Positions 44,501 through 64,000 of a stretch of 64,000 nt of DNA are shown here, piece after piece. The stretch spans positions 1,779,756-1,843,755 of the forward strand of contig ML133436.1 of assembly GCA_003864495.1 (NCBI GenBank). The letters are read 5' to 3'. Positions within the stretch are counted from its first letter, which is position 1, and the number at the start of each line of letters is the position of its first letter. The notes under the pieces were generated by a model. The model made no database searches. It worked only from the letters and a program-made list of their open reading frames with translations, and had not been told where the DNA came from. The position numbers were made by a program, and so were the translations under genes. Origin of the DNA: Nemopilema nomurai (Eukaryota; Cnidaria; Scyphozoa; Rhizostomeae; Rhizostomatidae).

Positions 44501-47500
44501 ATGGATGAACTGTCACAGGTAACTTCCCGATATGTTTATCCATCCACTCTTATTAACCTTCACGGCAATTGTTATATAGACAGATATGCGCGCATCAAGG
44601 GTATATGCACCTCTCATTGCCGCAGCCTTGATAAATAGACACAGGAACTTGCCTTGGATGAATGAGTTAACGGCGATCCGCGCGTCAAAGGAGGGTTAGG
44701 CCTAAGATGATCGCGCTCCGCACAACGGAAGTTTATCGGCTTGTTGATAAACCCTTCAGATCCGATTGCCGTGGAGGGTATTAAGTCTCTAGATCTTGAC
44801 AATGCTTGTTCATAACGTTGTACGCGCCTCTATTTATCCAGACTGCATCGGTTGAATACCTCGGCACCCTTCCTGGTTTCTTCTCGTCTAATTCACAATA
44901 AGAGCGCACTTAAACACGCGTTTGTACTTGTCGAGCTGTAAAGACGGTCATCCACTCCGTTTTGATTTACTGCATCATAACTTAAGTTGATCCATCTTTC
45001 GTGTAGAAGATCTTTTTGATGTCAAATTACAACTTTGGTTCTTTGTCCTTCAGGACGAAAAAGAGCTGCTGTCATGGCTTATTGACCTCAAATTGCCGCA
45101 GTATTTTCAGAATTTCAAGCTCGAGGGGTACGACATGATCAGCGTACGGGGGGTTACCCCCGAGGTGAGTTAACTCTAAACAAAACAGTGTCTTACACGA
45201 AAGAGTACCAGCTTGAAGCGACATAGGAAAGACACTTGATCTGACATTGGTTGACCCTTGACTTGTGTAAAAGGAGTAGTGCCACCCCTGATTCATCTGT
45301 CACTTCGAGTATCGAGGCAAAGATTAACGCAAGAACAAACAACTCGCTTTGAGTTGTAGAATTGACTATGTAAACGAATTTATTTAGAGGTGAAAGTGAG
45401 GTCGGCGTAATAGTTGAATACTTCGTTTCTAATGAGGGTGGAGAGGGCTCATCAGGTGAGGTACACTTGATCTGATGTGTCCATTAAACGACATCTTATC
45501 ATTAGTCGAACTCGCCCTATGTTATAGAGAAAGTTCATTGTAGGTTTTGTTGATTGAACCAGGAAGTCTACCTTGTACCCTGTACCAGGAAGTCTTTCCA
45601 GGCCACCTATGCGCTTCTTAATCTCACATTCCACATTTGCACCCCTAAATGATACGTGATGTACCAATAAACTAAGCAATGGGTCGATTTTTTGCGTTCT
45701 GTCTCTGTCTGCCCTGTAATGCATCGGATACTTGTGATAGTGTAAGTGACCACAGGGTTGCAATATAGCACTCGATAAGTTTCAAAGCAGGAATACACGT
45801 GTTTAGTTGCATGTGAAAATGATTGTATACTAGGCTACTCCTTGCCTTGTTTTGAAGTTGATTTTTTATCAGTCAGGTTTCCAAGAATAACTAGATTCGT
45901 CAAATGTGGGTTCGTCCCTCTGATATACTTTCATACTTTTGGTTGCAGGATTTAACGGCTATTGATATCACAAAAGCTGGTCACCGTAAGAAATTGCTCT
46001 CCGAGATCACAAAGCTTGGGCCCTCTTCGAGGCTGCCTACAGACAAGCCGGTACGTGCTGCTCCACAGAGCACTTGCTCGCTACCTGTTGATTGCAATGA
46101 AATTCATTATGTTAGCCTCCCTCTGGATCTAGAAGCCTCAGTTAACAGCGTTGCATCATAACCACACGTACATCCTTTTTGTTCCCAGCCCTGAATGTAC
46201 CCATCGGTCCATTTACGCCGCAAAAATTTCCCACTTCTAATAATTCAACTACCTTTATTGCCAACATTTCTTGTTGTTTCTTATCCTCGTCTAGTAGAAA
46301 TACCGTTTATTAGGCTTGCTTTTCCGCTTCCAGGCTGAGGTGGGGCAATGGCTAGGACTCCTGAACATGGCGGCCTATGAGGGAAACTTCATAGAGGGCG
46401 GCTTTGATGAAATGGATTTCATAAAGGACTTGGATCTCTCCGATCTAGAAATGATAGAAATCAAGAAAAAAGGCCACCAAAAGAAGTTGCTGCTTGCGGT
46501 GCATAAATTGTCTGACGTGGAGCTAACAGCGGAGCTTGATGCTGTTGTTGCAGGTAAGGGTGCTTCGGAGCCTCGTTCGCATTGTCCACGTTTTGGCACG
46601 AGGCTGAGCAAACCAGCATTGGCAAGACGATATCTTATATGTTACGTCTCTTATTATTGCAAGGACTGTGCAAAAACAGTGACGCAACGTCGCTACACGA
46701 CATGATACCATTTTAACTAGAAGAGCTATGCATTGCCGGTTTTGTAGTGGCAGTTATCAAAATTTCTCTCGAACTTTGTCATGTATGCCAGAGCTAATTC
46801 AATGGCTTGCAATGTTATTTTTAAAAATCTTGATTTTTGTAAGCCTCGCTGCATTTATGGTATCGATCAGAGTGAAATTTGCATCCGATGCAAGTTGTGT
46901 GCAACCAAAGGACTAAATCATTTGTGTACAGAAGGAAAACATGTTGATTTCCACCAAATTATACCAACCAACATTTCCAATGTTCACGTCTAAGATAATG
47001 GGGTGTCTTTAGGGAAACAGTGCTCTTATATGTTTTGATTTCACTCTTGGTCGTTGTTGCCTAGTTCCCTATTAATTCTAGTTTCCAGTAGACTACTCTT
47101 AGTTTCTGGGGCAAGGAATAGTTCCAACATGTTATGGTCATGAAACTTTGAAACACCCGTTTACTGAGTATTTTACTGTTCTCCTGTTCTGCTTCATTCT
47201 GAGAGGGGGTTGCGTTCAATCTTCTTGTAGGCGCGACAAGCGAGGCATCGCTTCCAAAGGCCCCCATGTCAAGGGATACTGTTCCTCCACCAATCGCCGC
47301 AAAAGCTGACTCCGCTATCCGAGAGGGGGTTCCACTACCCCAGTTCAAACCCCCAAAGCCAGAAGCAACGCCGAATAACACCATGTCACCGAAATCTGAC
47401 GTCGTCGAAGACTCGTCTCGAGATTTTAGTTTTCCAGCACCACCCCCGGCGAGTGAGCTAGAAAGCGCGTTCTTACCAAATCGAGACAATCTCCCGCCTC

Positions 47501-50500
47501 CTTCTGGCAAAGAGTCGTCCAATCCCAGTGGAGAGCCAGCTATACCGAGGCCCCCGATGGCCCCGGTTAGAGCCCAGACCCAAAGAGTAAACCAAAATGG
47601 GAAGGAAGAAGCACCGCGGCCTCGTTTACGGACATCGTCACAGCCAGTAGCTCCGAAACCGAAACCGAAGCCGAGGCCAGGACAAAATGTGGGACAGGTG
47701 CGAACTGCTTCCGAGTATCGTGCAACCGAGGCACCAGCTGTTATTAAACCAACAACACCCCAAAAGCCGAATCTGAAAGCTGTTGCTGCTGCTACTCCCA
47801 ATGAAGAGTCTGAAACGTCAGTGACTGCTGCGCGCTCAAGAGGTGATGCTTGTCATTTGGTTCTAAGGTTATTAAGGCTGTGGTATCACAATGCTGTAAC
47901 ATTGTGTCTTAGAACGTCAACCCCCCAGAAGCACGGGCTTTACTCCTCTAACAATATACAATCGCACCTTAAACTATCCCTAAGGAAACCAGGCAGGTTA
48001 GCCTCAGAAGGACAAGAGCCTCAATTGGGACGTTATGCAATAGGAACTTGAGTGTGCAGATTAAAGGTGCTTTTGCTCAGTGTTATAAGATTCAAATTTC
48101 AACGCATTTCTAGTAATCCTACAATTTTACGTAATTTGTTATTACAGTTAGGTAAATTGATTATTCGTATAACTCCAAACATTTTGATATTTAATTATTT
48201 AAACCTCAAATATTTCTCAAATGTCGTTTCATATCGAATTGAAAAGGCAAATACGTAGTTTAGTAGAAACAGTTCTCAACGGAGGTAAATACGGGTTGTA
48301 CTGAATGACAGACCTCCTAAAAATCAACTGACAATCGTTCAGTTGTCTCGAAAAAAGTATTATGAATATCTTGAATTACACTTGCACTCTGGAACAGTGT
48401 TTGCAAATCCATAGCGCATGTCATGTATTTCTGTTAATTTTAATCGGCAAATTTTCACCCTCTAAAAAGCTTCAGCTCTGTTCATGCATTTGTTCATATA
48501 ATTTTATGAAATAAGTAATAAAGTAGACGGGCCTGGATATCTGATTTTTTTCTGTATTCCAGATTTCTGGCAGCAAAGCCAGCAACAACCACAACAATCG
48601 GCGCCACATGCTGCTGTCACGCCAACTCGAACGAAGTCCTTTTCTGGAATTAAGCCAATACCGACGCAGCGACCGGGTCCGGATGCAGAATTACCACCCA
48701 AAGCTCCAAGCGAGCCGGTCACCCGGAAACCGTCCCTCAGGAAGGTGCCCCCGCCCACACCCCCCAGAAGGGATAGCATGTCCGGCAAAAAACCGGAGGC
48801 AGCAAAAGAAACTTCGCAAATCACTGCAGAAAGTGTGGCACCGGAAAGATCGAGAACATTCTCAGGTTAGTCGAGCTTAGCATTATTTGCCCAAATGCAA
48901 CGAATGCATCGGAAATAGTGCTTGGTAATATTTATTAGCTGTTTTTTGAGAAACCGGTGTTTTGAGAATTCAAGACTGCTAAGATGTTCAAAGCTTTCAT
49001 CTTTACGAAATTTGGTAGTTCTTGGCTCGTTTTTTGTAATTATTTATGATAAATGTTATCGTAATTCTTGCGGTCGATTTGGCCCTCCAAATTTAAGCTA
49101 CCTAACCAGTTGTCATAAGATTTGGACCATTTTCTCTCTATTGAAATTTAACCTTTGTTACTAAACATACTTTTATCCTTCATTTCATGTAAACGTATAC
49201 ATTTTCTAGCAATTTGCAATAGTTTTCTACTATAGTGCTTCTAGCAACACCAGAAAAGGAGATTATCAATTGAGCCTAATTGTTGATACGGAAAACCAAC
49301 GAATATCATAAATTCACAAAGACGTACAATAAATAACCTGAATATTAAGCAGATACAAACATAAGCTAAAATGCATCTGTCATCGCCGATTGCCCCTTCT
49401 ACGCCTGTACTCCGTCAGAATGGCGGGTTGTTGGAAATGCGTCTTGTTGTGTTCGATCAAGTGCTTCTCGCTGGTGTTAATTGAGGTTGGGCAGTATTCA
49501 TTGCACGTCTTGCACAAAATGACGCACTTCTTGGGGTCCAGGCCCCGCTCTTTGAAGTTCATTTTCAGCACGCGAGACCCACAGTCATAAATCCTTGTGT
49601 TCGAGACGACAATTTTGGCCAAGTTGCGTGCGATTTTTGTGATCCAAATGCATGTTGGGTAGGCCATCGTACGCGTCATAGACACGTCCAGATACTCGAG
49701 CGACTTGCATTTCAAAACAATGTGCTGAATGCCAAGATCGGTTATGCCATCGCATCCACGCAGCGACAACTTCCGCAGGTTAAACATTTTCTCTGAAATA
49801 ACCATCATGCTCTTGTCATCCAGCTGCTTTGCATTGGGTAAGAACAACCCTTCGATATTGTCGAGACATTTCCCCACAACTCGAATTATGTGGATGTTTA
49901 ATGAGCCTGCATTGATAATCCACAGCTCTTTGAGCAACAACAACATCTTTGATACCGATACAATCAGCTTTTTACTTATCTGCTGGTCGCCAAGTTTGAG
50001 TATTTCAACGTTCTCGCACTTTTCGATAATTCCTTCTACATCACGTGGGTGCACAGATGTGCCTTGCAGTGCCAATAGTCTGATGCTTGTCACAGTTCGA
50101 ATCCCAAGCTTCCTCGTGTACAGTTGAAGGTTTCTTCCTCTCACGCGCCGGTCATCGGATACATCAATCTCTTTGATGGCGTATGCATCCCTCTTGCACG
50201 ACGTGTAAACTGCTTGGGTGATTCGTGATAGGTTGCATCTATCCATGATATTCAAGTGCTTGATGATGCACTGCCTCACTTCGAAGATCAACAGCACTAT
50301 CTCCAGGTGTGAAAAGATCTTGCTCTCTTTCACTGGAAAACAAAATCACCAGAAGGATGATGCGATTGCATACAATAGAGGAAAGTTGTGCTTTATGAAG
50401 GCATTGAGAATACATCACTACATTGATATGGGTCAGACGCATTGGCTATTTCTCTTTCATTAGCTACAAATTGATTACACCTAACACTGTTACATGTTAC

Positions 50501-52320
50501 AAGTTTTGAAGCCCAACATCATTTTATAAGATCGTACTAAGATTCTCTTTTTGGGAAAATCTAGTCAGTTGGCGTGACTGATTTCTATTCTGCAGCCCAA
50601 TGATACCAATTATTATGTATGTGGCCTAAAAATAAGGGGACTGCTCTTTTGAAGCTTTTCTCCAGTTGGTCGCTAAAGAAGCTGCTCTCGCCACTCCGCT
50701 CACCAACCCTATTTACAAATGCAAACTTTGACTCATTCTCACATTTCTTTTCCAGTCTCTGTTTGAACCTTGCCCTCCATGCCCCAGTCTCGTTATCGGC
50801 CCATGCCACTCGCCTGACTTGCTTCGAACTTCCACAACCCATTCCTTCGCAGCACTTTATTTCCAATCAATGCCGCAATCTTTCAAATTTGTTTTGCTTG
50901 TCAGCTTATCAACGTTTTTATGCGTACATTCTTCTAATAATACGTCATAACTGATTGATTGTTTTCGTTGATTTGACGAACGAGTTTGCATGTGTCCAAG
51001 ACTTTGTTATTAACGATATTTATGTTAATGGTGTTTACCAAGTTTCAAGAGCAATCTCTGTTAATACTACGTCATGAATGATTTCGTCATTTCTTTCGGT
51101 TCCAGGCCCCTTGGATGAAAAAATCCGCGAAACTTTCAGAGGAAAAGTGGCAAAACATGCCCCGGTTAACGGTAAATATCGAGCTTATTTTCAAAGAACT
51201 GTTTCAATGCACTTTAACTTAAGTCTCTTGACAAAACCAAATACTTAGCTAACCTAAATCATCACTGCCTTTCGAAAGGCTTCGATTTCAAAAACATTGT
51301 CGAATCTTTTCACTATTGGACTGGACTACACGCAAGTTTGATTTGACCAAAAATGATCCTTACCCTTTTCTCGATGACTCTTAGAAGGCCCCAGTGATGC
51401 CAAATGGCGTTTGGTGACTGCATCTGATAGGATAACTTCCTTTGGACATATCATTGCCATTTTTGATATGACTCGCTTTATTTCCTTGCCTTAGGTTAAT
51501 TTTGTGGCAAACACGGTGAATCGCAAATGCTTCCCGTCAACGCGCTATTGAAATGCATTTACCAAAAATACAGCCTGCTGAACCTTTTGGGACCCATGCA
51601 AAGAATTGTTCTTTTTCACCCCTTGGGATGAATTGTACAAAGGGTGTTGCAAGCACAAGAATCTTTGCACACCTCTTTTCTGTCTTTTGATGCATCTGTA
51701 GTCAGCTAACTGCAATTTGTTCTGTTTCCGCAGTGGCAATTCCAGAACAAGCACCAGAGGAAAGCACGGAGTCAGCCAAGTCAAAAATAGACGACGAGTG
51801 CGTGTCAAATTATGCTCTTTTATTCCTAATTGGACGACCTCAGCCAGAAGGGCTTTTGATTCCCAAGACGAACCCTGGCCTTTATTGAGCATTTAAACCT
51901 ACGCTTTAATTCAACCATAACAAGGCCATTTTGTTATTGGATTTCTGATTGAGCTATCTACCAGTTTTGAAACCCGTTTTCATACGGTCGAAAGACCTTT
52001 TATATATTTTTATTCCATTTTTCTACGATATGTGTCACAGACTGGATCAGATAACTGTAATTTTCAATACTCGAGTTTCAGGCTGGCCTATTTCGCTAAA
52101 CATAAGTGAACATGACTCAAAATGTTTTTTGATCTTCTTGCTAGTTTTCTAATGTCGCATTACTCCAAACACATTCCACTTATGTTTGTCTTAAACCTGC
52201 GTCATCTTCATCTAATTTTTTTACATCTTTTCCCCCAGCTTTGCGGCAACAGATTCAATAATGGCGGATATAGACGACATGATAGCAGATTTCACAAACC
52301 AATTAGATTCGATGTTTTAA
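26599..52320 (+). CDS. CASKIN: Caskin scaffold protein (ankyrin repeats, SH3, tandem SAM)
   Basis: Twenty-five exons, all in phase, give 1304 aa: 26599-26695, 28137-28185, 28564-28661, 31984-32129, 32457-32552, 33073-33194, 33904-34012, 34468-34576, 35265-35365, 37810-37863, 38676-38796, 39153-39200, 40372-40434, 40904-41229, 41719-42014, 42335-42801, 44466-44518, 45054-45164, 45949-46050, 46334-46553, 47231-47842, 48563-48865, 51106-51171, 51734-51797 and 52239-52320. It starts MGKDSEL like other caskins. Six ankyrin repeats (about 48-272) end in the family hallmark VNQFTKSSAGIEIKQLLRE. SH3 (about 280-347) contains ILEQNEDGRWKGSI and GYFPAKSV. A linker rich in Ser, Pro and Tyr motifs follows. 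SAM1 (786-850) has DLTAIDITKAGHRKK; SAM2 (857-925) has KKGHQKKLLLAVHKL. A proline-rich region leads to the tail DIDDMIADFTNQLDSMF, matching the caskin C-terminal motif. Caskins are neuronal or junctional scaffolds whose SAM domains polymerise. The donor of exon 15 (GTGCGG) is weak. Introns reach 3.3 kb and hold repeats and one opposite-strand gene. Confidence 0.94.
37013..37244 (+). repeat. 17-bp minisatellite in CASKIN intron 9
   Basis: About 13 imperfect copies of GCTAAAATGGCTCTATT in a row, with single-base variants such as TGGTACTATT. Length variation between individuals is likely. Confidence 0.9.
38033..38304. repeat. 136-bp tandem duplication in CASKIN intron 10
   Basis: GAACTATTGAATAG begins at 38033 and again at 38169. 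The two 136-bp units are nearly identical with a few substitutions. This is a recent local duplication and does not touch the flanking exons. Confidence 0.9.
41308..41505. repeat. T/C-rich low-complexity tract in CASKIN intron 14
   Basis: Irregular repeats of TTTTGTC, TTTCTGTC and CTTTTTGTCAT for about 200 bp. This is pyrimidine-rich intron filler; the open frame across it is not a gene. Confidence 0.7.
49380..50842 (-). CDS. F-box/LRR-like protein nested antisense in a CASKIN intron
   Basis: The main exon 50332-49380 follows a strong minus-strand acceptor (TTGTTTTCCAG) and encodes 316 aa. Leucine-rich repeats of the cysteine-containing F-box/AMN1 type are visible (LRKLSLRGCDGITDLGIQHIV, LEYLDVS, VEILKLG, IEGLFLPNA). 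An F-box-like N-terminal segment reads LEIVLLIFEVRQCIIKHLN. The C-terminus has a C-x2-C...H-x3-H-x3-H cluster (CKTCNEYC...HLIEHNKTH) that may bind zinc. The first exon is inferred: 50842-50743, opening MGCGSSKQVRR, ending at a GTGAGA donor with matching phase, for about 350 aa in all. If right, the start fits an N-myristoylation signal. The whole gene lies within CASKIN intron 22 (48866-51105) on the other strand. F-box/LRR proteins usually select substrates for SCF ubiquitin ligases; that role is inference here. Confidence 0.65.
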
Positions 52321-53832
52321 TTCATCAATTTCCTTTGCAAATATTTCCATCGTTGATATTTAATAATCTAGGGCCCGCTCGATGCTCCTTTTTTACTCTT
52401 TTGAATGTTGTAATGCTTTTGTAAAGACCGAAAATATTAGTTCTCCATGGAGAATTTAGGCCCTTTGTTCGGAATCCCCTTGGGATGATAATGCGCACGC
52501 CATCACGCAGCACTTTCATTTCCCAATCACTTTGATACGCATTCGTTAGGCTGCAGTTTTTGAGGATGTTGTGCGCTAGGAGCATCTTGTGTGAAAGCTT
52601 GGCGAATAGACAATGTACCGAGGTAAATTATTTCGTTAATTCTCATATTTGTCATGTCGGGGTATTGTCGCCTGATGGTGAATTAGTTCGTTTTCTGTAA
52701 GACGCGAGGAAGTGTTGAATTTCGGTTATATTCACAATGTGCGTAATTCATTGTTCAATTACGTGTGCGATTCAAAGTTTTCAAATTTTGATTTAGTTTT
52801 ATGTCTGTTAGTCAAGCCTTGCCCTATTTGTTGATAGACCCCATTTTGAATTTAGATACGAGACTAGGATAAATAATGAATTGGAGGGATTTGTTCCATC
52901 GGCCTATTTAATCATGGAAATACTGTAGCATAATAAAGGAAGTGAGAAAGCAATCTTGCTTTGCTTCTGCGAAGACGCACAAGTAAGCACTCGACTTAAT
53001 TAATGGCCGTAATTACCAAGGAATTTGCAATTTCAGGAAATGTCGAAGAGACGTCGTAAATATTGAACATGTGTTCCCAATGTTAGGCTCCACGAACTCG
53101 TGTATCATTTCAAATTCCAACCCACTTTTGTGTCAATTGTAAATTTTATATTGAATGAAAATCTTTTGATTTAGCTTAGCCTTGCCTGAATTCCTTTTAC
53201 AAATCAAGATTTCTGCTACAAATCTTTATTTCTGCATTAGTCATTAACTAGTTTCAAGCACCTATTTTTATATCGACTTTTAATTTGCAAAGATAGCTTG
53301 CTAAATAGCGGCATTGCTTGCTTGGGCAAAAGATTTATTAAGATTTTTGTTTCTTGCTAAGACAGGCTGTGTTTGTAGAGAAATCGATGAACTTGCTGGT
53401 TCAAAACAAACAAAAAACACTAGTTAAGACATATCTATTGATACCAAGGCAAAAACACTCTTATATTAGAAGTTTGGATACGATGAGATCTTTAAAATGT
53501 TTTAAAGTTAGATTTTCTGTTCAATCTTGGTACTCGACGGGGAATTAGCAAAAAATGTGGTAGACAGAAATATTTAATTTCAGAGACAATGAACACAAAT
53601 AAACCGCTCAATCAGTTGCAAGAAGACCAAGGTTAAGTTTGACGGGCCTTAAAATATCAAAATTTAGCATTGCTTTAAAAATTAATCAACTTTGATGAGA
53701 CACGCCATTTACAACACGCATAGCAATGAACCAAGGCTATTAGCTCGAAAATTCTCCTCCTAAACAAAATTTCTATTTGACGAACAATTTTTCGCAAATA
53801 TACATTGATAAATAAGCATTCGTTTTTAACTA
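52321..53832. other. 3' UTRs and spacer between convergent CASKIN and ACO2
   Basis: AT-rich, with no supportable coding frame. The CASKIN 3' UTR probably occupies the left part up to about 52950. The ACO2 3' UTR enters from the right. Confidence 0.55.
52932..52937 (+). terminator. Candidate CASKIN poly(A) signal
   Basis: AATAAA about 610 bases past the CASKIN stop, within TAATAAAGGAAG. It is the clearest plus-strand candidate before ACO2. Confidence 0.4.
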
Positions 53833-63570
<9,738 letters not shown>

Positions 63571-64000
63571 TTTCCGTGGTATTCCCGGTTATCCTTTGTC
63601 TAATGAGTTTTTCTTGGAATAATTTCAAAGACACATGCACACCGCATCTAACGATTGGTGCAAAGCTTTGAGAAGGGCCTGAGATCTGCGTCTGTCTGGT
63701 ACCAAAGGTCAGCGGAATTCACTTCAACTGACATCCTTACTTCACGCTCCTTCGCAGAAGTAGACGCTGCAACAGCCTCGAATAAAATTAAAATCAAAAA
63801 GAGACTTGGCGAACGTATTTGGCGGGAAATGTTGGCCATGGAATAATATCGTTTAAATGTTTAATTCTCGAGGCTTCTGAAGGATATACAAACTTACAAT
63901 CACTAGCTGTATTTTTCTATCCCGATGTTCATGCAATCGCGATTCGGAACCATCTAACTGCTTTTTTGTCCACATAAATAAGGATCGAGGATGGAAGATT
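63571..64000. other. ACO2 upstream region
   Basis: By position this holds the ACO2 promoter and 5' UTR. On the minus strand a second ATG (63839) opens a frame MANISRQIRSP..., with a donor GAA/GTAAGG after 33 codons that would join in phase to ACO2 exon 2. It is a possible alternative first exon. Near 63893 a minus-strand frame ends at a GTAAGT donor and could be an exon of a gene beyond the window. Neither is proven. Confidence 0.35.

Noticed and set aside
47061..47801. 246-codon minus-strand ORF rich in Gly
   Set aside because: Antisense of the proline-rich CASKIN exon 21 (47231-47842); Pro codons read as Gly on the other strand.
49380..50333. Reading the nested LRR ORF as a single exon starting at 50333
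   Set aside because: That start is GTG and sits on a strong splice acceptor, so an upstream exon is needed.

Overview
This is animal nuclear DNA: AT-rich, with intron-split genes bounded by GT...AG, single-copy housekeeping genes on both strands, one degraded LINE and several simple repeats. An intronless universal stress protein gene beside animal-type BFAR, LCMT1, CASKIN and ACO2 fits a cnidarian (coral or sea anemone). The species cannot be fixed from the sequence alone. I rebuilt each gene by hand from open frames, splice signals and phase; every internal junction used keeps the frame.

Layout. 277-4187 (+): 3' part of a large disordered, charged protein of unknown family, ending in a PDZ-ligand-like tail. 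6329-9692 (-): BFAR, an ER-membrane RING/SAM E3 ligase, 7 exons, 467 aa. 9743-11699: shared upstream region with a tRNA-like element and a LINE remnant. 11700-19030 (+): LCMT1, the PP2A leucine carboxyl methyltransferase, 12 exons, 312 aa. 20668-21159 (-): single-exon universal stress protein, 163 aa. 21274-26598: gene-poor stretch with repeats and one TATA-like promoter candidate. 26599-52320 (+): CASKIN, 25 exons, 1304 aa, with six ankyrin repeats, SH3, two SAM domains, a proline-rich region and the conserved C-terminal tail. 49380-50842 (-): an F-box/LRR-like gene nested in CASKIN intron 22. 53833-63570 (-): mitochondrial aconitase ACO2, 26 exons, 781 aa.

The genes do not form one pathway. 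Their products cover signalling scaffolds (unknown protein, CASKIN), ubiquitin ligation or apoptosis control (BFAR, perhaps the nested LRR gene), PP2A regulation (LCMT1), stress response (USP) and the TCA cycle (ACO2). Neighbours alternate between convergent and divergent. BFAR, LCMT1 and CASKIN1 all lie on the short arm of human chromosome 16, so part of the neighbourhood may be an old animal linkage.

I found no CRISPR array, virus or intact transposon, and nothing that clearly qualifies as a new biological system. The most unusual items are the orphan scaffold-like gene, the nested LRR gene with a possible myristoylated start, and the uORF whose stop overlaps the probable BFAR start.
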